A stretch of 64,000 nt of DNA from positions 198,979,063-199,043,062 of the forward strand of contig NC_134397.1 of assembly GCF_050003625.1 (NCBI RefSeq). Direction: 5' to 3'. This document shows positions 10,347-23,322 of this stretch, in pieces (the first letter of the stretch is position 1; each line of letters begins with the position of its first letter). Position numbers and translations under genes: made by a program. The notes beneath the pieces are model-generated. The model was not told where the DNA came from, searched no databases, and saw nothing but the letters and a program-made list of their open reading frames with translations. Source of the stretch: Haematobia irritans. Taxonomy: Eukaryota > Arthropoda > Insecta > Diptera > Muscidae.

Positions 10347-10588
10347 ATGGTGACATATCTGAGGGTTTCAAAGCTTCTCTAAGTGGTTTCACTGGAATGT
10401 GGAACGCCGTTCGGACTCGGCTATAAAAAGGAGGTCCCTTGTCATTGAGCTTAACATCGAATCGGGCAGCACTCAGTGATAAGAGAGAAGTTCACCAATG
10501 TGGTATCACAATGGACTGAATAGTCTAAGTGAGCCTGATACTTAGGGCTGTCACCTAACCTAACCTAACCTAACCTAACCTAACCTAA
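10347..10588 (+). mobile_element. 5'-truncated SINE copy
   Basis: Matches the SINE body and tail, ending in five or more CCTAA-type pentamers. The tRNA-like head is absent. Confidence 0.85.
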
Positions 10589-11437
10589 AGGAGGAGCACA
10601 ATTCATCCGATCCGATTTAAACTTGGTACGTGGTGTTAGTATATGGTCTCTAACAACCATGCAAGAATTGGTTCATATCGGTCCATAAGTATATATAGCC
10701 CTCATATAAACCGATCCCCCGATTTGAACTCCGGATCCTCTTGGAGGAGCAAACTTTATCCGATCTGGTTGAAATTTGGTACGTGGTGTACATAAATAAT
10801 CTTTAATAATCATGCGAAAATTGGTCCATAATTATATATAGCCCCCATATAAAGCGATCCCCAGATTTGATATCCGGAGCCTTTCGGAGAAGCAAAACTA
10901 ATCCGATCCGATTGAAATTTGGTACCTGGTTTTAGCATATGGTCTTTAACAACCATGCCAAAATTGGTCCATGTCGGTCCATAATCATATATAGCCCCCC
11001 ATATAAACCGATCCCCACATTTGTTTTGGAGCCTCTTGGAGGAGTAAAATTCATCCGATTCAGTTGAAATTTTGTACATTGTGCTAGTAAATGGCCGTTA
11101 ACAACCATGCCTAACTGGGTACATATCGGTCTATAGTTATATAGCCCTCAGATAAACCGATCCCCAATCCCACAAAATTGGTCCATATCGGTTCATAATT
11201 GTATATAGCCCCCATATAAAACGACCCCCATATTTTAATTCTGGCTCTCTTATTACCGCGCAAAAGTCCACATCGGTTCGTAATTATTTATAGACGATGT
11301 TAAGAAGTTTTCAGATACCTTGCCATCAGAAAGTATTACCACAATCCAAGTAATTCGATTGTGGATGACAGTCTTTCGTAGAAGTTTCTACGCAATCCAT
11401 GGTGGAGGGTACATAAGATTCGGCCTGGACGAACGTT
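10589..11437 (-). mobile_element. A-family repeat, truncated
   Basis: Several 153-bp-type units ('atataaaccgatcccc', 'catccgatccgattg', 'ggtacgtggtgtta') lead to the terminal block 'ggtggagggtacataagattcggcctgg'. The end expected on the left is missing, and the SINE tail abuts it. Confidence 0.8.
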
Positions 11438-11550
11438 TTATTTTGAAATTGGAAAAAAATGTTCGCTCCAAGCATGGACCTTTGCACAAATGACATTGAA
11501 TACGAAGTATCGAAACTTCGATTGTAATTTTGGCAGCAGTATTCTAACTA

Positions 11551-12635
11551 CCCAGCAAAAAAAGAGCTTCCAAGAAAGTAGTTTGGATCCCCAATCTGTG
11601 ATCCGGAAGTAGTGCAAACTTGGATCATCTCCAATGAATTTTACATGGGCTTGTCATAGGACGGAAGTACTCCCTTTTTGGATCCTTTGCATTGCTTTGG
11701 AAGTTGTGCCCTGGGAGTTAATTTGAATGAAGAAATTTTAAAAGCGAAAAAAAAATTTTTTTCAACCAATTTCACTTTTTTTTTCATCCATATGTTTTAT
11801 TACATAATTATTTGTACAATTTGAAGAATTTTTTCGCTCCGACCAGGGTTTGCTGGCACCATAACAGAACGCCTTAGCACACTCATCCACAAACGCAATT
11901 GAACATAAAGCGTCGAAAGGTCAATTCAAATGTTTGTGATATGATCGTAACATTCTAATTGCTTCTCGAGATGTTCTTTCTTAGTATGAACGAAAAAATA
12001 AGAAACGCAGGTTCAAATCTCACCAATCTCAAATCTCAAATCTCTCTTATGTCATGCATCATTTTTACTTTTTATTTTCGGCATATATTTTCGTATAAAT
12101 ATATTTTTTCCATAAAAAATCAACAAAAAATTAAAAATTCTCGTAATTTGCAAAACCTTCTCAAAAGAACTTCCATGGAAGCGAAAAAGTCAAACGTCAC
12201 AGGTTCAAATCCCAGCGGGAATGAAATTTATTTTAAAATAAAATTATTTTTTAATTTTTTTTTATTAATTTCTATTTTTTTTAGTTTTTTATTAGTTTTC
12301 TATTTTTTTGTAAAATTTAATTGTCCAAAATTTGCACTTAAAATAGCCTGATTGCGTTCTTTGTAATACTTATCCACAATGACTGCATCGGAAGTAGAAA
12401 AAAATCATTGGGGGATCCCAAGATGCGCTTTAGAAGAAATGTTTGTGCACTTGTCCAAAAGGACTGAATCGGAAGTGGAAAAAATCATTGGGGGATCCCA
12501 CGATGCGCTCTAGAAGAAATGTTTGTGGACTTGTCCAAAAGGCCTGCATCGGAAGTTGAAAAAACTCGATGGGGGATTCTGGGATGGGCTTTAAAAGAAA
12601 TGTTTGTGGAACAACTTCCAATTTTTTTTGCTGGG
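11551..12635. mobile_element. G-type MITE, long copy with internal tandem repeat
   Basis: Ends CCCAGCAAAAAAA and TTTTTTTTGCTGGG are inverted. TA flanks are at 11549-11550 and 12636-12637. It carries two sequences matching tRNA box B (GTTCAAATC near 12014 and 12203) and three tandem units of about 80 bp (12375-12615). No protein is recognised; the AT-rich 130-residue open frame in the middle has no motif. Confidence 0.85.
12375..12615. repeat. Three tandem units of about 80 bp
   Basis: The phrases 'ggaagt.gaaaaaa.tc.atgggggat' and 'agaaatgtttgtg' recur at roughly 12438, 12518 and 12599. The final copy runs into the right end of the G element. Confidence 0.85.
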
Positions 12636-12637
12636 TA

Positions 12638-13946
12638 CTTCTTGCATAGTTTCAATCTCACCAGTGAGGAACTTCATATTAAATACTTTTTGTAAATTAT
12701 TGTTTTCCTTTTTGTTTGTTTTACATTATTTTGTTGTTATTTTGCTATTCTAGGGATATATATATTTTTTATATATTTTGCTATCAATTTTGCTTGTATG
12801 ATCAAATAACCAATTGGTTCGTTGGGCATGCACAACTTATTGTTCTATTATTTCGAAAAAAAAATATATATTTGGAGGACAAGAATTAGTTTTTGTATAG
12901 TGGCTTAATGTTTTGAAAAAAAAAAAACTTTTATTGCACAAGAGATATTTTCTCCATGGCATCCATACGATATTGATTTTGCATTCCAGGTGTGAGGTTA
13001 CTATCCGCAGGGACGATAGAGATAGAAATTGCGAAGGGAAAAGTTTTAATTACCTGGATAAAGGTCATTCAATCAATTAGGTGGTGGTAGAACTTCTAAT
13101 TAAATTTCCAAGAGACTTTAGCAATTGAACATGAATTAGACATTGGGTAGAATTTAACAGAATTAGATAATAAACAGAAAGCCAATATGCTCTGATATAA
13201 TGTAAGAAGACAACTACCCTTCTTCGAAGAACAATAAAAGATGGAATGAAAAAAATACAGCAAGCCTTTCAATAGTTAGTGGTGATAGTTTAATTCTTTT
13301 GATTATATATTTAGACAATATATGAAATTAAAAATTTGTTTTTGGATTTGTTTTGTTTAATTTGTAAAATTTTGCAAATAAAACTTCAACTATTGATATT
13401 TGTTTCCACATCGCCAATATTGGTCATTTTATTAGTTTGCATAAATTTAAAATTTATTCTATATTTATTTATTTGAATTTGTTTTCAATTTAATCCTAAT
13501 CAAATACGCTTGTTAGTGATTATCGCATATTCAGCCCATTGGTCAATGAATTATGCATAAATTGTGCAATAGGTGTTTTCCATTTTTATCTATTTTATAA
13601 ATTTTGATTTGATAGAAAATAAATTCAGGGCTCCATCCTAAAATCTAAGAATTGCTTTAAATGCATAATCACTACAAATATATGTATTTGAATAAGCATA
13701 TTCAGTTATTCAATCTGATAAATATTCAATTCAAATATTTTAGCTTCGCAAAAATATTTGCAAATGCTTGTTGTTGTCCGGCTTTCTCTTTGTGGCTTTG
13801 CGAATATTTGTGACCAATTCTTTAGTGTGGTCACACAATGGCTATTACAAACAGCTTGCATAGAAAGAATGTCCTTCTACACGGAAGAAAAAAATAAATT
13901 TTTCATATATTCAGATGTAACAAATATGCACATCAAATGGTTGGCT
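12638..13946. other. AT-rich unique DNA
   Basis: No gene, RNA or complete element recognised. Open frames are short and of low complexity. Confidence 0.5.
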
Positions 13947-14038
13947 GATAATTCCACTTTTTATCTAAAAATTGTGTTCAGCGTCGGAGCTCATGTTTGG
14001 CTCAATGGGTAAATAAATAAGTAGAATTGTCGAATTTT
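13947..14038 (+). pseudogene. DD41D mariner transposase relic
   Basis: Reads FYLKIVFSVGAHVWLNG-stop-INK-stop-NCRIL. This aligns without gaps to FYRQILFRDEAHFWLNGYVNKQNCRIW in the DD41D copy at 61441. The first catalytic Asp position is Val. Only about 30 codons are recognisable. The relic runs straight into the first unit of the minisatellite array. Confidence 0.75.
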
Positions 14039-15270
14039 GACAAAATTTTCTATAGAAATAAAATTTTGTCAAATTTCCTATAGAAATAAAATTTTGACAA
14101 AATTTTCTATAGAAATAAAATTTTGACAAAATGTTGTATAGAAATAAGATTTTCTATAGAAATAACATTTTGACAAAATTTACTAACATATATAAATCAA
14201 ATTTTGGCAAAATTTTCTATAGAAATATAATTTTGACAAAATTTTCTATAGAAATACAATTTGGACAAAATTTTCTATAGAAATAATATTTTCACAAAAT
14301 TTTCTATAAAAATAAAATGTTAACAAAGTTTTCTGTAGAAATAAAATTTTGACAAAATTTTCTACAGAAATAAAAGTTTGACAAAAAGTGGTATGAAAAT
14401 AAAATTTTGACAATATGTTGTATAGAAATAAAATTTTGAAAAAAAATTGTATATAAATAAAATCTTGACAAAATATTTTAGGGAAATAAAATTTTGACAA
14501 AAGTTTGTAGAAAAATAAAATTTAACAAAATTTTTTAGATAAATACCATTTTGACAAAATTATCTATAGAAATAAAATTTTACAACATTTTCTATAGCAA
14601 TAATTTTTGACAAAATTTTCTGTAGAAATAAAATTTTGAAAAAATTTTCTATAGAAATATAATTTGGAAACAATTTTCTACAGAAATTAAAGTTTGACAA
14701 AAAGTTGTACGAAAATAAAATTTTGACATATGTTGTATGGAAATTAAATTTTGATAAAATTTTCTATAGAAATAAAATGTTGACAAAGTTTCCTGTAGAA
14801 ATAAAATGTTGACAAAGTTTCCTGTAGAAATAAAATTTTGACAAAATTTTCTATAGAAATCAAATGTTGACAAAGTTTCCTGTAGAAATAAAATTTTGAC
14901 AAAATTTTCTTAGAAATACAATTTGGACACAATTTTCTACAGAAATAAAAGTTTGACAAAAATTTGTATGAAAATAAAATTTTTACAATATATTGTATAG
15001 AAATAAAATTTTGACAACAGTTTCTGTAGAAATCAAATTTTGACAACATTTTGTATAGAAATAAAATATTGACAAAACATTCTAGGGAAATAAAATTTTG
15101 ACAAAATTTCTAAAGAAATAAAATTTACCAAAATTTTTTTAAATAAGTAACATTTTGACAAAATTATCTATAGAAATAAAATTTTACAAAATTTTCTATA
15201 GAAATAATTTTTGACAAAATTTTCTGTAGAAATAAAATTTTGACAAAATTTTCTACAGAAATAAAATTTT

Positions 15271-15515
15271 GTTGTTGTTTTTTTATTTCAGCTTAAAACC
15301 ATGCATTGACTAACCTACAAGTGTAGCTTAACCAACAGAGGAAAACTGTATTTGGGCAAAGCCCTATAGACTGCAAGATGGTTGGATGGATTCACGTTTC
15401 GGATTTACCACATTCCTCATCACCATCCTCTACTTGCAGCAAAACAAACATATCTTGGTTTTAAACTGAAATAAAAAACAACAATAAAGAACAAAACCAA
15501 AAATAACAAAACAAA
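15271..15515. mobile_element. MITE inserted in the minisatellite
   Basis: Unrelated DNA with imperfect inverted ends. The left end 'ttgttgttttttta.ttcagcttaaaacca' is complementary to 'ttggttttaaactgaaataaaaaacaacaa' on the right, over roughly 30 bp. The middle is non-repetitive ('ggatttaccacattcctcatcacc'). The exact ends are uncertain because the flanks are repeats. Confidence 0.75.
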
Positions 15516-15580
15516 ATAAAATTTTGACAAAGTTTTCTACAGAAATAAAATTTTGACAAAATTTTGTACAGAAATAAAAT

Positions 15581-15706
15581 TGTTTCATTCGTTTTTTTTT
15601 TGTTATTGTTGGTTTTTGTTCTTTAATCATTGTTGTTGTTTTTTTGATTTCAGCTTAAAACCATACATTGACTAAACTACAAGTGTACCTTAACCAACAG
15701 AGGAAA
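15581..15706. mobile_element. Second, half-length copy of the same MITE
   Basis: Repeats the left half of the 15271 element, including 'cagcttaaaaccatacattgactaaactacaagtgta'. It then breaks off into minisatellite at 'gaggaaaaga'. It lies 65 bp from the first copy, so local duplication within the array is likely. Confidence 0.75.
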
Positions 15707-18700
15707 AGAAATTTTGACAAAATTTTCTATAGAAATACAATTTTGACAAAATTTTCTATAGAAATAAAATTTTGACAAGATTTTATAAAGAAATAACATT
15801 TTGACAAAATGGTGTATGAAATAAAATGTTGATAAAATTTCTACAAAAATTAAATTTTGACAAAATTTTTTATAGAAATAAAATTTTGACAAAATGTTGT
15901 TAGAAATAAAATTTTGGCAAAATGTTGTATAGAAATAAGATTTTGATAAAATTTTCTATAGAAATAACATTTTGACAAAATCTACTATATAAATCAAAGT
16001 TTGGCAAAATTTTCTATAGAAATACAATTTTGACAAAATTTTCTATAGAAATAACATTTTCACAAAATTTTCTACGAAATTAAAATTTTGACAAATTTTC
16101 TATAGAAATAAAATTTTGACAAAATCTTGTATAGAAATTAAATTTTGATAAAATTTTCTATAGAAATAAAGTTTTGACAAAATTTTCTATAGAAATAAAA
16201 TGTTGACAACATTTTCTATAGAAATAAAATTTTGACAAAATTTTCTATAGAAATACAATTTGGACAAAATTTTGTACAGAAATAAAAGTTTGACAAAAAG
16301 TTGCATGAAAATGAAATTTTGACAGTATGTTGTATGGAAATAAAATTTTGACGACATTTTCTATAAAAATAAAATTTTGACAAAATTTTGTAGATAAATA
16401 AAATCTTAACAAAATATTCTAGGGAAATAAAATTTTGACCAAAGTTTCTAGAAAAATAAAATTTACCAAAATGTTTTAGATAAGTAACATGTTGACACAG
16501 TTATCTATAAAAATAATTTTTGACAACAGTTTCTGTAGAAATAATTTTTGACAAAATTTTCTATAGAAATAAAATTTTGACAAAATTTTCTGTAGAATTA
16601 AAATCTTGACAAAATATTCTAAGGAAATAAAACTTTTACAAGAGTTTCTAGAGAAATAAAATTTTGACAACATTTTCTATAGAAATAATTTTTGACAAAA
16701 TTTTCTATAGAAATAAAATTTTGACAAAATTTTCTATAGAAATACAACTTGGAAAAAATTTTCTATAGAAACAATTTTTTACAAAATTTTCTATTGAAAT
16801 AATTTGTGACAACATTTTTTATAGAAATACAATGTGAATAACATTTTCTATAGAAATAAAATTTTGAAAAAATTTTCTATAGAAATAAAATGTTGACAAA
16901 ATTTCCTATAGAAATAAAATTTTGACAAAATTTTCTATAGAAATAAAATTTTGACAAATTTTCTATAGAAAGACAATTTGGACAAAATTTTCGACAGAAA
17001 TATAAGTTTGACAAAAGTTGTATGAAAATATATTTTTGACAGTATGTTGTATAGAAATAAAATTTTGACAACATTTTCTATGAAAATAAAAGTTTGGAAA
17101 AATTTTGTATATAAATAAAATCTTGACAAATTATTCAAGGGAAATAAAATTTTGACAAAAGTTTCTAGAGAAATAAAATTTAACAAAATTTTTTATAGAA
17201 CTAAAATTTTACAAAATATTCTATAGAAATAATTTTTGGCAAGTCTTTCTATTAAAATAAAATTTTGACAATATGTTGTCTAGAAATAAAATTTTTACAA
17301 CATTTGCTGTATAAAATTTTGACAAAATTTTGTATAGAAATCAAATGTTGATAAAATATTCTAGGAAATAAAATTTTGACAAAAGTTTCTAGAGAAATAC
17401 AATTTTGACAAAATTTTCTATAGAAATAAAATTTTGACAAGATTTTATAAAGAAATAACATTTTGACAAAATGGTGTATGAAATAAAATATTGATAAAAT
17501 TTCTACAAAAATTAAATTTTGACAAAATTTTTTATAGACAAAAGGTTGTTAGAAATAAAATTTTGGCAAAATGTTGTATAGAAATAAGATTTTGATAAAA
17601 TTTTCTATAGAAATAACATTTTGACTAAATCTACTATATAAATCAAAGTTTGGCAAAATTTTCTATAGAAATATAATTTTGACAAAATTTTCTATAGAAA
17701 TAACATTTTCACAAAATTTTCTACGGAAATTAAATTTTGACAAATTTTCTATAGAAATAAAATTTTGACAAAATCTTGTATAGAAATTAAATTTTGATAA
17801 AATTTTCTATAGAAATAAAATTTTGACAAAATTTTCTATAGAAATAAAATGTTGACAACATTTTCTATAGAAATAAAATTTTGACAAAATTTTCTATAGA
17901 AATAAAATTTTGACAACATTTTCTATAGAAATAATTTTTGACAAAATTTTCTATAGAAATAACATTTTCACAAAATATTCTACTAAAGTAAAATTTTGAC
18001 AAAATTTTCTATAGAAATAAAATTTTGACAAAATCATGTTTAGAAATTCAATTTTGACAAAATTGTCTAAAGAAATAAAATTTTGACAAAATTTTCTACA
18101 GAAATAAAAGTTTGACAAAAAGCTGTATGAAAATAAAATTTTGACAAAATTTTCTATAGAAATAAAATTTTGACAAAATTTTGTATAGAAATAAAATCTT
18201 GACAAAATATTCTAGGGAAATACAATTTTGACAAAAGTTTCTAGAGAAATAAAATTTAACAAAATTTTTTAGATAAATAACATTTTGACAAAATTATCTA
18301 TAGAAATAGAATTTTACAAAATATTCTATAGAAATAATTTATGACAAAATTTTCTACAGAAATAAAATTTTGACAAAATTTTCTATAGAAATAACATTTT
18401 TACAAAATTTTCTATGTAAATAAAATTTTGACCAAATTTTCTATGGAAATAAAATTTTGACAAAATTTACTATAGAAATCAAATTTTGGCCATGGAAATA
18501 AAATTTTGATAAGATTTTCTATAGAAATAAAATATTGGAAAAATATTTCTATGGAAATACAATTTTGACAAAATTTTCTATAGAAATAAAATGTTGACAA
18601 AATTTTTTATAGAAAAAAAATGTTGACAAAATTTTGTATAGAAATAAAATCTTGACAAAATATTCTAGGGAAAAAAAAATTTGACAAAATTATCTATAGA

Positions 18701-19479
18701 AATAAAATTTTACAAAATTTTCTATAGAAATAATTTTTGACAACATTTTCTATAGAAATAAAATTTTACAAAATTTTCTATAGAAATAAGATTTTGATAA
18801 AATTTTCAATAGAAATAACATTTTGACAAAATTTTCTATATAAGTCAAAGTTTGGCACAATTTTCTATAGAAATACAATTTTGACAAAATTTTCTATAGA
18901 AATAACATTTTCACAAAATTTTCTACAGTAATAAAATTTTGACAAAATTTTCTATAGAAATAAAATTTTGACAAAATCTTGTATAGAAATTATATTTTGA
19001 TAAAAGCTTCTATAGAAATAAAATTTTGACAAAATCTTCTATGGAAATAAAATGTTGACGAAATTTTCTATAGAAATAAAATTTTGACAAAATTTTCTAT
19101 AGAAATTAAATTTTGATAAAATTTTCTATTGAATAAAATTTTGACAAAATTTACTATAGAAATCAAATTTTGGCCAAATATTCTATAGAAATACAATTTT
19201 GACAAAATTTTCTATAGAAATAAAATTTTGACAAGATTTTCTATAGAAATAAAATGTTGGCAACATTTTTTGTAGAAATAATATTTTGACAAAAATTTCT
19301 ATGGATTCTATGGATAGAGATAAAATTTTGACAACATTTTCTATAGAAATAAAATTTTGAGAAAATTTTCTATAGAAATAAAATTTTGTCAAAATTTTTT
19401 ATAGAAATAAAATTTGGACAAAATTTTTTATAGAAATAAAATTTGGACAAAATTTTTTATAGAAATAAATTTTGAAAAA

Positions 19480-20700
19480 TCCTATAGCTCTTTAAACATG
19501 ACCTTTTTTATATATGTTTTTTGTATTTATTACGAAATAGACCACAGATCATTTGTTTTAAGAAATTTACATATTTCTTTCAATACCAAAACAACATCTC
19601 TTGTTGAAAAGGACTTTAATACATGTCTTCAAATATATTAAATGGCAAAGTTTTGTCATTACTACGATGAATATACACAATTATCGCTTTATTGTCGATA
19701 TTTAATTTGCTGTGACTTCAGATATACAGATTGAGCGCATTGTTTTCCCTATTACAATTTAGTAGTTATATAATATTTACATTTTACATAATAAAAGAAT
19801 GAAATTGAAAAGAAAAACAAAACAATCTTCAGGGCTTCGGCGTTCCCTATAGCAATAAAAAGTGAACATTAATGAAATGGAACAAATGTCCAACATATGC
19901 TTAATATTATAAGCCAATGTAGAAACCGTTAAAATGTGTTTGTTTTTCTCAAACTCCTCCATTTCTTTCTCTATGGTCATTATTAATCCCATAAAGCTGT
20001 GGTAGCATTACCGGTTACATTCGGGATGACCTAGCCGGTGGTTAACGTTTGTGGCTATTAACGTTCCAATGATGAAAAACATGTTTCGAGACATAGAACA
20101 ATATGAGCATTTCACTATGTATGTTGGCTAAAACTCATTCAAGATGTTGGCCAACAACTATATATGATCATAAAAGGCATGTGGGACATCAAAAACAATG
20201 GATGGTTGACCCAGACTTTGAAGAAGAAAAACAAAATCATTTATATTTTTTATTATATAATAATTATAAGAGAGCACCACAAGTGAGAACTACAGGTGTC
20301 TGCCTGTTGATAAGTGGAAAGACGAAAACTATTCACCAGAAACCTTAGCTTTGAACTTGACGGTTGTTATTAGGTAACCAAGAAGATTAAGAACATTTAA
20401 TGGGTTGACCAGAGAAGACGGCAAATAGAAGAGGACTGAGTTGTGACTTATAACACAACGTTGTATGCAAACATGGGTAGAGATTGAAATCGCTGAGACG
20501 CATCACCGATTTTTGTCGTTGCTAAATAGTTTTTGGCAGTCATCGCCATCGCCGAATATATCCGCTAATATCGATTCAATCAAAATAATTTTATCTAAAT
20601 TCATTCATAGTTATTTTATTTTCTACTAAAATTTTGAATCTTACATCGAAATATTATAATAATTAAGAAGAAATTTTGCTCAGCGTATATAAAGAACATG
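19480..20700. other. AT-rich unique DNA
   Basis: No recognisable gene. Open frames of 69-81 codons show no domain and no supporting context. Confidence 0.5.
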
Positions 20701-20719
20701 TTATGATGATTATGATTAA

Positions 20720-21604
20720 TTGTACAATTAGTTTTGGAGGAATCGGGCTATATGGGGAATATACCGATATTATGGACCCAAAATACCTCTATATTTCCAA
20801 TGTCAGGCAAACCGGATAACAATTGCGATCTCTACATGCCCAAGACCCCAAATACGAGGGTCGGTTTGTATGGAGGCTATATCAAAATCTGGACCGATAT
20901 ATCCCAACTTCGAACTTGACCTGTCTGCGTACAAAATACAAGTTAGTGTAAAATTTGCCAAAATTTTTAACCTTCCACCCAAAATTTATCAGTTTCAAGC
21001 TGCTATAATAATTTTGCAAAAATTTAGCTCAGAGAATTTGAATGAAACGTAAATTTGATTGTAAGATTGGTTGTACAACTAACCTCATTGCCATTCGAAT
21101 AACTTCTAATTGATGTTATATTGGATAATTGTCTGCCGCCGAAGAGACAAATTTATATCGGCTTAGCCGTTAAGCCGCCGCCGACAAAAATGAGTCTGTT
21201 ACTTTACTACTACTTTGCGTTCGCGATAGCACTCTATGGACTTTGTACATAGGAGACATACGCAAAACACGACCCAAGATCTTTATATAGCCTTGGACTC
21301 GCATAATATATTTTGGGTCGTGATGAAATTCTGAATCGATGTCCGTTCGGTCGTCTGTTGAAATTACGCTAACTTCCGAACTAGACAATCTATCGACTTG
21401 AGACTTGGACAAGTAGCATTTTTGGTCGTTTTGCAAATTTTAGCCGATTCAATTGAAATATCGTATGAGATGTTAGTATATGTATTCTATCAATCGGTCC
21501 TAATCAGTCTATAAATATATATTCCAAATGAACCGCTAGAAACTGGTGATTGGGGTATAAAAAGTTTATCATTTGTAACATAAAGAAATATCGATTTCCG
21601 ACTA
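20720..21604. repeat. Diverged relatives of the A/B repeat superfamily
   Basis: Phrases such as 'gtatggaggctatatcaaaatctggaccgatat' and 'attttgggtcgtgatgaaattctgaatcgatgtccg' match the core and terminal blocks of the A family at low identity. Units are too degraded to bound. The DD37E copy 3 sits in this region, and more diverged units follow it (22881-23290). Confidence 0.6.
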
Positions 21605-22878
21605 AAGGGTGATACGGTCAAAATTTGGTCAAGGGAAAACGCGTGTAAATCGGTGAAATCGTTTATTTAAAAAATCAAATTAAATTTCTTTTTCAAGTTC
21701 AATTAGTATAAAATTCAGGAAAAATATTCAGTTAGGCTTTCGCTTTTCCAAATCCGAATTGCCGGGCCTCACGCTTGACACCTGCCATCAGATTTTGTAC
21801 AGCCAACTTGTCCACCTTCTTCGCCGCAGAAAGCCAGTTTGCCTTGAACTGCTGCTCGTCCTTAGCAGTTTTTTTGGTCTTCTTTAGGTTCCGCTTGACA
21901 ATAGCCGAGTATTTCTCAATTGGGCGGAGCTCTGGAGTGTTGGGAGGGTTCTTGTCCTTGGGAACCACCTGCACGTTGTTGGCGGCGTACCACTCCATGG
22001 CCTTTTTACCGTAATGGCAAGATGCCAAATCCGGCCAAAACAGTACGGAACAACTGTGTTTCTTCAGGAAAGGCAGCAGACGTTCATTCAAACACTCTTT
22101 CACGTAAATTTCTTGGTTGACAGTCCCGGAAGCTATGAAAATGCTGCTTTTCAAGCCACACGTACAGATGGCTTGCCAAACCAGATATTTCTTTGCGAAC
22201 TTTGACAGTTTTATGTGCTTGAAAATATCTGCTACCTTTCCCCCTCCTTTTGCCGTATAAAACTCCTGTCCCGGAAGCTGCTTGTAGTCGGCTTTGACGT
22301 AGTCAAACTTGGTCAGCATCGTCGTGTACAGCCTCTGGGATCGCGCTTTGACCGTCGTATTTTGTTTATCATCGCGATTTGGAGTCACTGCCTTCTTGTA
22401 AGTCGATAGTCCGGCTCGTTTTTGGGCTCGATGCCCGGTTGTAGACGATACACCCAGCTTATTTGCGGCATCTCGGAGAGAGAGGTTAGGGTTTCGCTTG
22501 AAACTACCGGCAACTCTCTTTGTCGTCTCAGCGGCTTCCGGTTTTCGATTTCCCCCCGATCCAGACTTCCTGGCTGTCGACAAACGTTCCACAAACACTT
22601 TATTTACATCTGTAACGGTTGATTTGGCAACTTTTAGCGATTTTGCCAGCTTTGCGTGCGAGTAGCTCGGATTTTCGCGATGCGCGAGCAAGATTTTGAT
22701 ACGCTGCTCTTCTTGCTTGGACGGCATTTTGACAACTGAAGAGTGAATTCCAAAATCAAAATAGGAGCAACATTCTACACACACACCTTCAAAATGAGGG
22801 GTGTTCAGGTTTTTTAAATGCAAAATTGAAAGAAATACGTCAAGTTTATATTGACCAAATTTTGACCGTATCACCCTT
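21605..22878 (-). mobile_element. DD37E element, copy 3 (near full length)
   Basis: Inverted repeats AAGGGTGATACGGTCAAAAT at both ends, with TA flanks at 21603-21604 and 22879-22880. The 1274-bp length is the best estimate of a complete element in this window, apart from a 24-bp coding deletion. Confidence 0.93.
21732..22727 (-). pseudogene. DD37E transposase lacking its first catalytic motif
   Basis: Open for 331 residues from the shared MPSKQEEQ methionine. The open frame runs upstream into the inverted repeat, but that start is not used in the relatives. The helix-turn-helix region, the WPDLASCH Asp and the PIEKY Glu (37 residues apart) are intact. The eight residues CVVMDDET are precisely missing between TKFD and YVKAD, removing the first catalytic Asp, and Trp after PIEKY is Ser. 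The reading frame is preserved but the enzyme should be inactive. Adding the missing residues gives 339, agreeing with copy 1. Confidence 0.9.
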
Positions 22879-22880
22879 TA

Positions 22881-23322
22881 GGATCTGATATAGCCGCCTT
22901 GGGCTTCTACAACCCGAATGTTTTATCCGATATGGTTGAAATAAGAAATCTAAAATTACTTTATGTTCATAATTAGGTGAGCCGAAAATGGTGTTTATCG
23001 ATCTATCGTTTGGACGTAGCCCCCGTATTGAGCGGACGTCTATACACCAGAAATTTTATTGGATTTGCATGAAATTAAAAATCTACAGATATTTTTGGTT
23101 CACAAATAAGTGTGCCAAATTTGGTCTTTATCGATCCATGTTTTTGTATATCCCCCCATTAAGAGCTGACTCACGATTTTTCTTCATGGTCTTCGAGAAA
23201 CTGAAATTTTTACCTAATTTGCTTGAAATTGCAGTCAAAAAGATCTGCGCCGAATTTATGTTTTTCACGGATTTCTAGACCTCGCATTTTTTGACCGATT
23301 TGTCTAGAAAATCAAAACCTTG
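22881..23322. repeat. Diverged A/B-like units
   Basis: Contains recurrent phrases 'tttatcgatct.tcgtttggacgtagcccccgtat' and 'gccaaatttggtctttatcgatccatg' that echo the A/B core unit. No clean boundaries. Confidence 0.5.

Larger units (their letters stand above)
14034..19475. repeat. 29-bp minisatellite array, about 5.4 kb
   Basis: Roughly 170-180 diverged copies of a 29-bp unit. The unit combines the near-palindrome AAAATTTTGACAAAATTTT with the palindrome TTTCTATAGAAA. Units vary by substitution and 1-2 base indels. A higher-order period of about 1.65 kb is visible: the variant 'gaaataagattttgat' recurs at 15932, 17581 and 18783 (related at 14141), and 'ttttataaagaaataacatt' at 15781 and 17443. 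The array is interrupted by a MITE at 15271-15515 and a partial copy at 15581-15706. The same unit forms the interior of the N elements at 40473-44357 and 56065-56590. Long open frames on the minus strand are a by-product of the unit. Confidence 0.95.

Noticed and set aside
13758..14012. 84-codon protein gene
   Set aside because: Its C-terminal third is a mariner relic with mutated catalytic residue and stops just beyond. The upstream part has no features.
14246..19392. Many minus-strand open frames encoding FYFYRKFCQNFISIENF-type repeats
   Set aside because: The 29-bp unit has no stop in any minus-strand frame, so three units (87 bp) give an open 29-codon cycle automatically. The frames drift with indels and have no start context.
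14034..19475. CRISPR-like array (regular unit near 29 bp)
   Set aside because: Units are contiguous with no unique spacers, are diverged, and lie in a eukaryotic transposon-rich context.
20103..20348. 81-codon plus-strand frame as an exon
   Set aside because: No recognisable domain or splice context, and the composition matches surrounding noncoding DNA.
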